A stretch of 64,000 nt of DNA from Vanessa cardui (Eukaryota > Arthropoda > Insecta > Lepidoptera > Nymphalidae): positions 9,010,001 to 9,074,000 of the forward strand of contig NC_061153.1 in NCBI RefSeq assembly GCF_905220365.1, in the 5' to 3' direction. The translations under genes and the position numbers were made by a program. The notes beneath the pieces were generated by a model that was not told where the DNA came from, made no database searches, and worked only from the letters and a program-made list of their open reading frames with translations. This document shows, in pieces, positions 1 to 10,886 of this stretch. Position 1 is the first letter of the stretch. Each line of letters starts with the position of its first letter.

Positions 1-633
1 ACTTTCATGGAAAAAGAATTTGAAGAAGTAAAGCAGGAAATGAACAGTAAAACACAAATTATTAAGTCTCTTGAGCATGAAAATAAGTTGTTACGTTCTG
101 ACATTTCAAATCTTCATTCTAGACTCGCATTACTTGAACAACAATCTAGGGCATATAATCTAAAATTACAATGCATCCTAGAATTCAGGTCAGAAAATCT
201 TGTAACTACTGTAAAACAAATAGCTAACACCGTGAAATGTAACTTAAACGATAATGACATACAAACTTGTACGAGGATTATGAAAATCAATAAGGATAGC
301 GCACGCCCAAGATCAGTTATGGTGAAATTTAGTACAATAAGAACTAGAGATAGTTTTTTAGCGGCAGTCATATAATTTAATAAAAAAGCGGCCAATAACA
401 AAGAAAAACTGAATACGAGTCACCTAGGAATTAGCGGAGACAAAAAACCTGTTTATGTATGTGAACATCTTCCTCCTGACATAAAAGCCCTGCATGCTGA
501 AGCACGTTTAAAGTCAAAACAAATTGGATACCGCTATGTATGGGTGAAGAATGGACGAGTATATATGCGCAAAACTGAAAATACGGAATACGTTTATGTA
601 AAAAATTTTGATATTCTTAAGAATTTATCTTAA
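1..633 (+). pseudogene. LINE-A ORF1, gag-like coiled-coil/FP-domain protein
   Basis: Open from the window edge to the TAA at 631-633 in one frame, except for an in-frame TAA at 373-375. The N-terminal part is a heptad-rich coiled coil (Glu/Lys/Leu). The C-terminal half (PRSVMVKF, later VYVCEHLPPD and YVWVKNGRVY) resembles the nucleic-acid-binding domain shared by LINE ORF1p and baculovirus FP25K-type proteins. Such proteins bind the element RNA as chaperones. The ATG at 7 may be internal, because the frame is open upstream. The family-typical N-terminal PHD-like zinc finger, if present, would lie outside the window. The premature stop makes it non-functional. Confidence 0.75.
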
Positions 634-635
634 TA

Positions 636-940
636 GAGCAGAGATGGCCCAGTGGTTAGAACGCGTGCATCTTAACCGATGATTGCGGGTTCAAACCCAG
701 GCAAGCACCGCTGATTCATGTGCTTAATTTGTCTTTATAATTCATCTCGTGCTCAGCGGTGAAGGAAAACATCGTGAGGAAACCTGCATGTGACAAATTT
801 CATACAAATTCTGCCACATGTGTATTCCACCAACCCGCATTGGAACAGCGTGGTGGAATATGTTCCAAACCTTCTCCTTAAAGGGAGAGGAGGCCTTTAG
901 CCCAGCAGTGGGAATTTACAGGCTGTTACTTTACTTTACT
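636..940 (+). mobile_element. tRNA-derived SINE
   Basis: Short element with a tRNA-like head, a SINE body and a T/A-rich (TTACT)n-like tail. It is flanked by a perfect 12 bp TSD, TTTATCTTAATA, at 624-635 and 941-952. The head carries Pol III boxes, and the body contains the segments ending AGCCCAGCAGTGGGAA that I recall from widespread lepidopteran SINEs. It landed across the LINE-A ORF1 stop codon, so the TSD duplicates that stop region. It has no coding capacity and would depend on a LINE for mobility. Confidence 0.9.
645..698 (+). promoter_or_regulatory. Internal RNA polymerase III promoter (A and B boxes) of the SINE
   Basis: TGGCCCAGTGG at 645-655 matches the A-box consensus TGGCNNAGTGG. 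GGTTCAAACCC at 688-698 matches the B-box GGTTCRANNCC. The spacing is typical of tRNA genes and tRNA-derived SINEs. Confidence 0.85.
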
Positions 941-1020
941 TTTATCTTAATATTAATTTTGTATATTTTCTTAATTAAAAGAGTTGGTAATAATTTGTAA
1001 AATACGATTCGTTATTATGT

Positions 1021-1457
1021 TATTATCAGAATGTTAGGGGTATAAATACTACCTTGCAAGATGTAAATCGCGCTGTATTAAGTAATAATTATGATGTTAT
1101 TATTTTAACCGAAACATGGCTTAACAGCAATGTCTCTGATAATGAAATATTTGATGATAGATATTTGATTTATAGGCGTGACAGAGAAACATGCAAGTAC
1201 TCTCATAAGAAAAGTGGTGGTGGTGTCCTTATAGCAATCTCAAAAAGCTTTCCATCGCGTCGGTGTTTTGAGCTGGAGACCGATTGTGAGGATCTCTGGG
1301 TCTCTATAGAAATCTATTCTGGGAATCATTTAACAAAAATACACTTATGTGCTGTGTATTTTCCTCCTCCCTTAAACCAAAGTAATATAATAACTAATAA
1401 TTATGGCGACCACAGCGCTACGGTAATTATTGTAGACTTTAATTTACCCGGATTAGC
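1021..1457 (+). pseudogene. LINE-A ORF2, endonuclease N-terminal part
   Basis: Starts with the APE-like endonuclease opening YYQNVRGI, then ILTETWL (catalytic Glu region), GGGVLIAI and CAVYFPPP. It reaches VDFNLPG where GDFN is expected, so the usual Gly before Asp-Phe-Asn reads Val. The endonuclease nicks target DNA to prime reverse transcription. The frame is open to the LINE-B insertion point at 1457 and continues at 5065. The true start codon is not evident. Confidence 0.8.
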
Positions 1458-1502
1458 TTTTTTTTTTTCAAACGAGCAGGAGGCTCACCTGATGGAAAGT
1501 GA

Positions 1503-4500
1503 CTACCACCGCCCATGGACATCTGCAACACCAGGGGGCTTGCAGGTGCGTTGCCGACATTTCAAAAAGGAGTACGCTCTTTTCTTGAAGGTTCCCATAT
1601 CATATCGGTTCGGAAAAACCGCCGGCGAAAGCTGGTTCCACACAGTGGTTGTGCGAGGCAGAAAATGTCTGAGAAATCGCACTGTTGTGGATTATAGGAC
1701 ATCAAGGTAGTGCGGGTGAAACTTAGAATTTTGGCGAGATGTCCGAAGGTGAAATTCAGCAGCCGAGATTAATCCGAACAATTCCTCGAAACATTCCCCG
1801 TGAAAAATTCGGTAGAAGATGCAGAGTGATCCGACATCTCTACGCAAAGCCAAAGGATCAAGGAGATCGGAAAGGGCTTGATCGTCGATAACTCGAGCCG
1901 CTCTACGTTGGATGCGGTCAAATGGAAGGAGTTGGTACTGGGGAGCACCCGCCCAGAGGTGAGAGCAGTACTCCATGTGAGGCCGAATTTGCGCCTTGTA
2001 AAGTTTTAGGCGATGGGCCGACGTGAAATACTGTCTCGCCTTGCTGAGCACGCCCAGCTTTTTTGAAGCCAATTTGGCTTTGCCTTCTAATTGACCGCGG
2101 AACTGAACGAGGCTCGAAATATCAACGCCAAGTATTCCAATACTACCTGTAGCGGCTATCGGAATGTTATCAAATCGTGGAGATACGACAAATGGTGTAT
2201 TTTTGGCGGTTAACGCGCAAACTTGCGTCTTTTTGGGGTTGAAATGGACTAGATTTAGCCGGCCCCAATTCGAGACTTCGTTTAATGAAAACTCGATTTC
2301 AGACACAAGTTTGTTCCGGTTCTCTTCGACGTTTTCCCGAGAAATATTAGCTCGGCCGGTGTATAAGGTGTCAACGGTACTGTCGTCTGCATAGCAATGA
2401 ATGTTCCCGATTTGCAACAAATCATTGATATGCAGAAGAAACAGAGTGGGTGATAGAACGCAGCCTTGTGGAACACCAGCATTGACGAATTTTAAGTCAG
2501 AGCATGCACCGTCGACAACGACCTTGATGCTCCGATCTGCCAAAAAGCTGGTAATCCAATTGCATAATTTCCCGGGAAGCCCATAGGAAGGAAGCTTAGC
2601 TTAGCGAGAGAAGCGCTTTGTGCCATACGCGATCGAAGGCCTTCGCTATGTCCAAACTGGCTGCTAATGCCTCCCCCTTGCTCTCAACTGCTTCAGCCCA
2701 CCTGTGAGTAAGGTAAACTAGAAGATCACCGGCTGAGCGACCCCGACGGAAACCGTACTGGCGGTCACTAATCAGCTAATTCTCCTCTAGGTACCGCAGG
2801 AGCTGGCAGTTAATTAGGGACTCCATTATCTTGGAGAGCAAGGAGGTGATGGCTATAGGCCTATAATTGAACGGGTCTGAGCGGTTGCCTTTTTTAGGGA
2901 TCGGATGCACCAAAGCTGTCTTCCAGGAATTCGGGACGACGCCTAATGTGTAGGATTGCCGGAAAAGACGCGTTAAGACCGGTGCCAACTCGGGAGCACA
3001 TGTCCGTAGCACGATTGGAGGGATACCATCGGGTCCGCTCGACTTATGAATGTCCAAGGAAAGAAGTGCTTTACGAACTGCACTTTTAAATAAAACTATT
3101 TATAACGGATGAATCGCGTATATTAATTATTTTTAAACATCCCGACGTTTCGAGCACTTTGCAGTGTTCGTGGTCACGGGCAGACTAAGATGACATTTGT
3201 CATCTTAGTCTGCCCGTCTGTCATTTGTCATTGCTCGAAACGTCGGGATGTTTAAAAATAATTAATATACGCGATTCATCCGTTATAAATAGTTTTATTT
3301 AAATGTGTAATCATCGCGAAAATTTAAGACAACATTATGTGAACTGCACTTTGCCGGAATTTAATCTCCGGCATCGTGGTATCGCACCGCGGAATTGTTG
3401 GTGGAGATTTTCCTTGGTCATTCAGAGTCGAGTTCGACGCGAAGAGAGAGCCTAAAAGATCAGCTTTCTCTTTCGCGGTATGGGCCAATGACTCACCGTC
3501 CCTGTGCAGAGATGGAAAAGAGGGCTGACAGAAATTCCCTAAGACAGCCTTAGCGAGAGACCAGAACGCTCGTGTTCCTGAAGGGAGACGCACCAGTCTC
3601 TCGCCAATTCTGCCAATGTACTCCGTCTTCGCCCTAGCAATCACATTTTTGAGGGACCTAGAGGCAGAGTTATATTCCTTTTTGAATGCGCTGGTATTTA
3701 CATCACGAGACGCAGATGCATTAGCCCAGGTTTGATAGCGTTCCCACTTTCGGCGTGATGCTGTTTTGCAGAAGCGACCAAACCAAGGCTGGGACTTGCC
3801 ACCGATGGGTACTGCAGAGTAAGGAATGAATAGTTCCATACCCTGAAGCACCACATCGGCAACAGAGTCAGCAGCAGCGTTCGGATCATCCGGCGAGAAA
3901 CAAATCTGCCCCCATGGGTACGATGCAAAAAAAGACCCATCCCAATCTGCTGACTTGTAGTGCCATACTCGGCGGCACCCAACAAAGCGAGGCCGTGAGT
4001 ACCGCACAACCGGCACTGTACTCCGGACGAGACAGTGGTCAGACGAGCCCAGAGGGGGATCGACGATAACCTGATAGCCATCCGGATGCGAAGTTAGCAG
4101 AAGGTCCAACAGGGAAGGTGTATGATCCTCCACATCCGGTATTCGCGTTGGCGAGTTGACCAGTTGTGTCAGATCATATGCTAGAGCGAAGTCCAGAACA
4201 GATCTACCCGCATGATCGGTGGTGCGTGAGCAGAGCTATTCTGCGTGGTAAGCATTAAAATCACCCATAATAATGATCTCTGCGGATGGAATCTGCTGCA
4301 GCACGGAATCTGTAGCCATTTGGACGTGCTCAACCAGTCGGTCGGTTTCGGCATTACCGCTATGGGACGTATAAAGGCACGCATAGATTCGCGGATGGTC
4401 ATCGCAGTCTACACGCAGCCAGATAATCGATAGGTCCTGTCCTTCAAGGCTGCCGAGGCGTCGAGAACAGATATCATCTCTGACGTAAACGCATACCCCA

Positions 4501-4781
4501 GCTCGTGGTAAAAAAGAATGTTCCAATTTGTACCCAGGGTACGAGAGAAAAGTCGTATCGGCAGGAGAAGATATCTGGGTCTCGGTTAGAAAGAGCAAGG
4601 CCGGCTTCGCCATTTCCAGATGGTAGTGAACGGCGTTGAGGTTGGAGTTGAGTCCCCTTATGTTGCAGAAGTCCACAGCGAGGGTGGTAGGGGTTGCCTT
4701 ATGATACCTGCTCCGCTTGCCCCGAACAGTGGCGAGCGCAAAATTGCCCCCCCCCCAGAATTCGGAGGGCAGCCTGGGCAT
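1503..4781 (-). pseudogene. LINE-B ORF2, endonuclease-reverse transcriptase
   Basis: Endonuclease motifs: FCNIRGLNSNLNAVH, LFLTETQI, GVCVYVRDDI, MGDFNAYHAE. RT motifs: KSSGPDGIPP, YRPIAITS, YGFRRGRSAG, AKAFDRVWH, AGVPQGCVLSP and the active site CYADDSTV. In-frame stops occur at 4236-4238 (where Trp is expected), 2776-2778 and 1692-1694. A frameshift lies near 2600. After the 1692 stop the same frame continues 62 more codons to TAG at 1503-1505, a tail ending in a Pro/Gly-rich HGRW. That tail DNA is the familiar lepidopteran repeat usually seen alone. Dead copy. Confidence 0.85.
3087..3340. mobile_element. Head-to-head dimer of Penelope-like terminal repeats
   Basis: 254 bp insert in LINE-B ORF2, flanked by a perfect 12 bp TSD, GAACTGCACTTT (3075-3086 and 3341-3352). 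The two halves are inverted copies of the same unit, identifiable by AACATCCCGACGTTTCGAGC on the left and its complement on the right. The centre is a perfect nested palindrome around GACATTTGTC. The right arm ends in the complete terminus AAGACAACATTATG seen at the end of the PLE at 61953; the left arm is truncated. Confidence 0.85.
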
Positions 4782-5060
4782 CCCTGCTCAGGTGGTGTAT
4801 GTCCTGAGCATGGATGCCCAGAGAGGGATTCTCCACCGCTGTCGCTGATGGTACCCTCCTGGGGTAATTTAACCAAATTCTGCACAACCATCAAGTTTTG
4901 GGGGGGAGGGGGATTGGGCCTCCGGAACTCTCACTTTCCAGACGAAACGCGGTAGCATAGCCACCACTTTACGCCGATTTTAAGTGAGAGAGTGGTACTT
5001 CCCCGGGCGTGCCGGCCCATTCGGCTGTAACCCGAAGGTATACAGCGTGGCACTTATAAA
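4782..5060 (-). other. LINE-B 5' leader
   Basis: Non-coding upstream region of LINE-B. It is markedly more GC-rich than its surroundings, with G/C homopolymer runs (4747-4756, 4901-4910). Short ORFs on both strands here look accidental. It probably holds the internal promoter typical of such LINEs, but no motif was identified. Confidence 0.5.
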
Positions 5061-5064
5061 TAGC

Positions 5065-5365
5065 ATGGAATGAACCAAATACTGTGCTGATCCCTGACAC
5101 TCATTCAAATAACTCATCACTTAAAAATATATTTAAAGAATTTCTTGACTTTAACTCACTTTATCAGTTTAACAACGTAAAAAATATTAAACACAATTTG
5201 CTGGACTATGTTCTCTGTGACCGGGACATGATGAGTGTAAATGAGAGCTTATCTCCAATACGAAAAATCGATACATTCCATCCTCCTCTAGATGTAATTA
5301 TAAAAATACCTTCGAAATCTCTCTCTTCAAAAAATAATTCAAAAAACAAATATCAATTTTTTTAA
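5065..5365 (+). pseudogene. LINE-A ORF2, endonuclease C-terminal part
   Basis: Resumes the endonuclease directly after the LINE-B target duplication. It contains QFNNVKN, LLDYVLCDRD and FHPPLDV; the last matches the DHxPL catalytic-His region with Phe replacing Asp. A T run at about 5353-5363 creates a one-base frameshift into the RT frame, which begins near 5361. Confidence 0.75.
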
Positions 5366-6278
5366 AGCCGATTATGACATCATATTGGCATCTCTTAACA
5401 ATGTTGATTGGCTTCAAGAATTCAAGGATTGTCTCGATAATGTTAATGAAATGGTAAATAGGTTTTATATCATACTATATACAACTATTAATAAATACGT
5501 CCCGAAAAAACAACACAAAATTCTTATCTATGGAAATGTCGAAGCAAAAAATAAACAAGATGTTTCGAATCTTTTTGCAGCGTATTTTTCCTCCGTCTAT
5601 GTAAATGACAACACATCAAACTACTGTGCACCTGATCCAAAAACTTACGTTGGTAATATATACCTATCACAAGGCGACATCGAAAAAAAATTAAAGAGGC
5701 CTGATCATAAGAAAGGCGCAGGACCAGATAACATATCTCCCTACTTCCTTTCAATGTGTGCGACTACTTTATCTTTTCCATTGTATCTCATTTTTAATAC
5801 ATCTTTAAATACAGGAATATTTCCACAAGTTTGGAAGGAGGCGAGAATTGTACCTGTGTTTAAAAGCAGTGATCCCGCTTCCGTCGAAAATTATCGTCCG
5901 ATATCAATCTTGTCAGCTGTGGCAAAGGTCTCCGAAAGTCTTGTACATTATAATTTAGCAGATTATCTTAAATCCCATATAAATAGTAATCAGCACGGAT
6001 TCGTATCAGGAAGATCTACTAATACCAACCTTGTCACCTTTGTTACAGAAACAGTTAGAGCTGTAGATGAGGGTGACCAAATTGATGCAATTTATACAGA
6101 TTTTTCGAAGGATTTTGATACGGTTAATCACTCTATATTATTGGAGAGATTGAGATCGTTCGGTATAACTGACACCTTACTAAAGTGGTGCACCTCTTAT
6201 ATTAACGCACGCCCATCTACAGTAGTTATTGATAGATATCAGTCAGTTCCATACATTGCACATTCAGGAGTACCACAG
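5361..6278 (+). pseudogene. LINE-A ORF2, reverse transcriptase N-terminal half
   Basis: RT fingers and palm are recognisable: HKKGAGPDNISPYF, VWKEARIVPVFK, NYRPISILSAVAK, QHGFVSGRSTNTNL, DFSKDFDTVNH and HSGVPQ. An internal deletion near 5518 removes much of the linker between endonuclease and RT. The ORF then leaves the family pattern after HSGVPQ, so the catalytic Asp-Asp motif is absent. It cannot be active. Confidence 0.8.
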
Positions 6279-6434
6279 TATATTTTTTTAGTAATGTAAC
6301 TCTGTTAGTCGATGATTACCTATAACATCTTGCATGCTGTAATTACCTGTAAATAAAAGAACAATTGAAATGTATTACTAAAAATATCTAAATATTGTAT
6401 CTTTTGTTGGTAGTTCTAAATAAATAAAATAATC
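6279..6434. other. Unassigned AT-rich stretch between LINE-A and LINE-C
   Basis: No coding or repeat identity seen. It includes CTGTAAATAAAAG, which could be the LINE-A 3' end joined to the RT by an internal deletion. I cannot confirm that. Confidence 0.3.
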
Positions 6435-6738
6435 TTTTTTTTCTCTTTATTGTTCAAAATACAAAAGAAAATACAGCTTATATTAACAATATAAAATGCC
6501 ACGAAAACCCCTAAAGGGTTTATCTGGGCAAGTTGCCGTTCACAAGTAACAGTCGGTACATATAACAGTAGAAGTATTATATTACATAAACATTACATAA
6601 AGATAATTTTCATACGTATAAGATTTTGTATAAATGTATCTGTATAAAAAAAATATATATATTAAATATATATAATAATATATATATTTTATTGTTATTT
6701 TGTTTTTATGCGTAGACATTCATTAGTAATATACAATT

Positions 6739-9180
6739 TTATTCAGGTAAGTGCATTTGATTACTTAGGTAGTATTTTTTTAATACATTAGTATATTTTG
6801 TATTATTTCTATACAGTTTTTGTAAATTATCTGGTAAGTTGTTTAGAATGTTAGGTATTACACTTTGAAGCATTCTTTTTCCATAAATATTATTTGCCTT
6901 AGGTACCTCAAACTTCTTAGAATTTTCAATAATTCTAAAATTGTTCGGTCTCTGTATTTCTATCAAATATGAAAGTTCGTTAACTTCGTACAGAATTTGG
7001 TAGCTGACTTTATCATATATATTCATAATATTACAGTGCCTAAATAGACTTCCTTCACTGTCATTATAATTTACTTTAATGTTTCTAGGAACTAGTATTT
7101 TCAACATTCTTAACTGAATTTTATAAATTTCAGATAGGTAGGTTTTATATGTTCTACCATAACTGCTTAGGCCATAACTGATAACAGAATCTGCTAGAGC
7201 CATGTATATAAGGCGCCTAGTACTATACGGGAGCTTTTTTTGAGTATAACTAATTGACTAAGAATAGATTGTAATTTTCCGCATACATATTCTATGTGTG
7301 GCCTCCAGTTAAATTCTGTTATCAATTATAAGGCCGAGGTACATGTGCTGATCTACTAAATCTATGTGTGGGCAATCACAGTTACTAGTAACAATATTAT
7401 CATGCAAACACCTATGGGTATGAGCCACGATAGTCGGTTTAGTAGCTGATTTGATATGTGAAGAGTGGATATGTATAATTTTTGTCTTCTGGGAATTAAC
7501 TACCAAACCCACATCATGGGCCCATTTACATAATAGAGTAAAATTATTTTGCATGTCAGTTTGAGCAACGTCTAAGTTCTTATGTGCAATCAATAGACAT
7601 GTATCATCAGCAAATTGATATATCGAACCTGTTTTTATTAAGTTACACATATCATTTACGTACAATAAATACTCCGTGGGCCCGATTATGGACCCTTGGG
7701 CTGTGCCCTTGGATGTAGGAATCATGTGACTGAGCGTGTTTGCTATTTTTACCGTTGTATATCTATTGTCGTGATAATTTCTTAATAAATCTAGGATAGG
7801 GCCCTGTATTCCATTCCTTGATAATTTGTTATATAGTATATTGTAATTTAACATGTCAAAAGCCCTGCTAAAATCAATGAATAAAGTTAATACATTAAGT
7901 TTGTTGTTGAGTGACTTATTAATTTCGTCTGTAAAATTACGTAGCAATTGTGTAGTGCTTTTATTTTTCTGAAATCCAAACTGGTGTTCATTAATTATAT
8001 TATGCGCTGTTATGAAATTATTGATTTGATTACAAATAAACCGCTCTATAATTTTATCTATACATGAGAGTATATTTATGGGCCGATAATTATCATAATC
8101 CAGTCGACTACCCTTTTTATATATTGGTCTTATAACGCCTATCTTGAGAGTATCCGGGTAGATACCCGTTCTAATACAACTATTAATTAAATGGGTGAGA
8201 ACAGGGGCTAGACTCAATGATATAAATTTTATGTCTTTCATAAAAATATTATCGTACCCCGGGCTTTTTTTTATCATCCATGTCTTTAATAATACGTTCT
8301 ATTGTTTCTTTGTTAGCTAACTGAATTCTGATTGTTTTATCGGGTGTGATTTCATATGTTGTCGGATCAAGCATGGTTATATGACATGAATTGTTGTTAT
8401 TCTTAGTTACTTTATCGAAGTTATTGGCAACATTTTTTGTTAGGATCGATGGAGTTAAATTAAAGTGTTTAATTAGGGTGTTATCTATACAGTCAGCTAT
8501 GCGTCCGGATAGACTATTAATTATTTCCCATGTTTTTCGCGTGTTGTTAAAGTTGTCACAGATTTTTTTTCTTATATGTTTATTTTTAATTTTTTCAGAA
8601 TATTTATTAGTTTTATTTCTATATGTGTTATACAACAACCTTTTTTGTACATTTTTAGGGTCTTTACTCCAGATAGTATACAATTCATCGCGCTTCCTAC
8701 ACATATTAATTAACCGTTTATTGGCCCAGTCACATAATTTTCGTTTACCTCTAACAGAGCAGTTTACTATATATTTGCACAAGTCATAAACCGTATTAAA
8801 TTTGATATATATAAAATTCAGAATTTCATTTGGATTATTTAAATTAAAACATTCCGACCAATCAATCTCTAACAATAATGTTTTTAATTTTTTATAATCT
8901 ATTTTGTTTACAACGCGCATACTAGGTGAGTGTGATTCATCGTCGGTACAAAGCGCGCCCGTGAGTGCACAGCCGGTTATGCAGTGATCAGCTGGTGCGA
9001 TGTTTACTACCGAGCTAATTATATCGTAATTATGTACATTTCTGACGAACACATGATCTATACAAAATTTAGTTATTTTATAACCGTATTTTTCTACACG
9101 CGTATACCGACTTGAACCACTCTGAAGGCCCAGATTGCTTAATGAATTTAAGTAGTTACTGACAGTGGAGTTACATTTTT
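6739..9180 (-). pseudogene. LINE-C ORF2, endonuclease C-part and reverse transcriptase
   Basis: Reading 3' of the insertion: endonuclease end (DHVFVRN, ADHCITGCAL), then a basic linker and RT with SPGYDNIFMKDIK, YRPINILSCIDK, HQFGFQKNKSTTQ, DFSRAFDMLNY, GTAQGSIIGP and the active site QFADDTCLL. C-terminal LINE domain: SYGLSSYGRTYK to the stop at 6739. There are at least two frameshifts: one in a T run near 8265, at the KKSPG motif, and one near 7290-7310. Otherwise the domains are complete, so inactivation looks moderate in age. Confidence 0.8.
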
Positions 9181-9214
9181 TCAACCGACTTCAAAAAGGA
9201 GGAGGTTTTTAATT

Positions 9215-9255
<41 letters not shown>

Positions 9256-10296
9256 TCATAACTTTTTACTGGGTGGACCGATTTTGATATTTTTTTTTTG
9301 TTTGAAAGGTAGTGCTTCCCGTGGGGTCCTATTTTTTTTAAATTTTTTTCCGATGATGGTATCCGTACGAAAACGACATAAGTCTGAAATTTGCATTATG
9401 TATATGCGCGACAAATAGGTGAATAACTCAAAATCACGTTAACCAATTTCGATGATTCTTTTTTTATTATAAAGGATATACTTTAAGGGTAGTTTGGTGA
9501 AAGTTTGGTAAGGTTCTGAGCACAGGATCCATGACAAATTAAGGGAACGGGAGGGAACGGAACAATTCTGAGGAGCACGTTAGCAATACTCGGTCGAATC
9601 TTTTATTTATGGGTTACTTGGATATTGGAATCACCTTCCGGAACGTGGTTATGTTTATGTAATTGTCATAATCGAATATTATAATCAACTAGCGACCCGC
9701 CCCGACTTCTCACGGGTGCAATACTGATACTAAATGTACTAAAAAATTTGTTTATTTACGACATCACATTGCAAAATTCTAAAATTGTCAGTGTTTCTTT
9801 ACTATATTGTTCATTTATTATATACACAAACCTTCCCCTTGAATTAAACTATCTATTAAAAAAAACCGGATCAAAATCCGTTGCGTAGTTTTAAAGATAT
9901 AGGGACAGAGAAAGCGACTTTGTTTTATACTATGTATTGACGGAACTCCTAAACGGCTTACAGTTAGGGTGCGATTTGGGGCAGAATTTCTTTCTGTCTT
10001 TCATTAAATTTTGTGTATATGATGTGATGTCATATGATGTACGACATAGCATACGAATAGCTCTTTTGCAAAGTTATTTTACTGAGGTCGATTACAGCTC
10101 ATTGAAGGGTGGTACCTTGTAGTTTATGCCGCATGACGTATTCAAGCCGCATTTTCGAAAGTCTATTTTTGCTTTATTCGAAAGTTTCTTTTGAAATTGT
10201 TCCTGAAGTAGTTTCTGATTCATATAAACGGCACGCTTAATATATCCATATTAAGAAAAAAATGTTAGTCTACATCAGCCTCACTTAAAATCAAAA
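9181..10296. repeat. Lepidopteran-type interspersed repeat, copy 1 (non-coding)
   Basis: Begins TCAACCGACTTCAAAAAGG followed by a long T run (9218-9252). It contains the segment around 9690-9720 (AGCGACCCGCCCCGACTTCT) that I recall as a very common lepidopteran repeat. It inserts into LINE-C ORF2, and its right side merges into the foldback 10297-10886. A second copy lies inverted at 49715-50925. No credible ORF. The mobilising enzyme is unknown; the structure suggests a non-autonomous DNA element or a LINE-derived unit. Confidence 0.7.
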
Positions 10297-10886
10297 AATA
10301 AATAAAATTTTAACAAAAAGAAAAACCGACTTCAAACAAAACAGTATTTTAAAACAAATTAAAATGCACTAAAAAGTAATAAAAATAATTGCATATTTAA
10401 GATATTTTTGAGAGTCCTCCTAGGTAAAATGAAATGAAAAATATTAGACTACTTAAAAGTAGATTTACGATTATATAATGTAGTTATAATTATTGCTATA
10501 CTTGGAGTCGGTGTCAGCCAATCCTATACTATACCTATCAAAAAACAATACGAGAATATTTTAAGAAATGTTTCTTACAAATTACCTTTTATACGATATT
10601 ATACTGGGTCAATCAAGAGGCTCGTATCGCTTCTTTCTTTTGATTGTTGAAGCGTGTGCCTGTGGCTGACACCGGCTCCAAATATAACAATAACTATAAC
10701 TACGTTATACAATCGTAAATCGACTTTTAAGTAGTCTAATATTTTTCATTTCATTTTACCTAGGAGGACTCTCAAAAATATCTTAAATATGCAATTATTT
10801 TTATTACTTTTTAGTGCATTTTAATTTGTTTTAAAATACTGTTTTGTTTGAAGTCGGTTTTTCTTTTTGTTAAAATTTTATTTATT
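10297..10886. repeat. Foldback element, 224 bp inverted arms
   Basis: Left arm 10297-10520 and right arm 10663-10886 are inverted copies. They run from AATAAATAAAATTTTAAC outside to GTGTCAGCCA inside, with a few substitutions between arms, and a 142 bp spacer separates them. The outer 70 bp or so of each arm equals the end of the 1.2 kb repeat at 49715. It may be a foldback produced when a second repeat end joined in inverse orientation. Confidence 0.8.

Larger units (their letters stand above)
1458..5060 (-). mobile_element. LINE-B, non-LTR retrotransposon inserted in LINE-A
   Basis: Minus-strand element with a poly(A) tail (seen as T run 1458-1468), and flanked by TAGC at 1454-1457 and 5061-5064. 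It comprises a G/C-rich 5' leader (5060-4782) and one ORF2 ending at 1503-1505. It contains a PLE dimer at 3087-3340. The protein resembles the Jockey-group element at the right window end (LINE-L). No ORF1 is present, so it is either 5' truncated or a single-ORF family. Confidence 0.85.
1..6278 (+). mobile_element. LINE-A, non-LTR retrotransposon, interrupted and 3' truncated
   Basis: Two-ORF LINE of the Jockey/CR1-like group: a gag-like ORF1, then an ORF2 with APE-type endonuclease and reverse transcriptase. The 5' end lies beyond the window. A SINE (636-940) sits between the ORFs and LINE-B (1458-5060) splits the endonuclease. Removing LINE-B and one TAGC target copy restores the endonuclease frame exactly. 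The RT stops abruptly at 6278, just after the Val-Pro-Gln of the motif that precedes the catalytic FADD box, so the palm C-half and 3' end are missing. Clade assignment is from motif style only. Confidence 0.85.

Noticed and set aside
641..712. A tRNA gene
   Set aside because: Pol III boxes are clear, but the cloverleaf is imperfect, the sequence continues into a SINE body, and a 12 bp TSD flanks the whole unit.
4620..4955. Plus-strand ORFs over the LINE-B leader
   Set aside because: Overlap a GC-rich leader and endonuclease on the other strand, no known motif.
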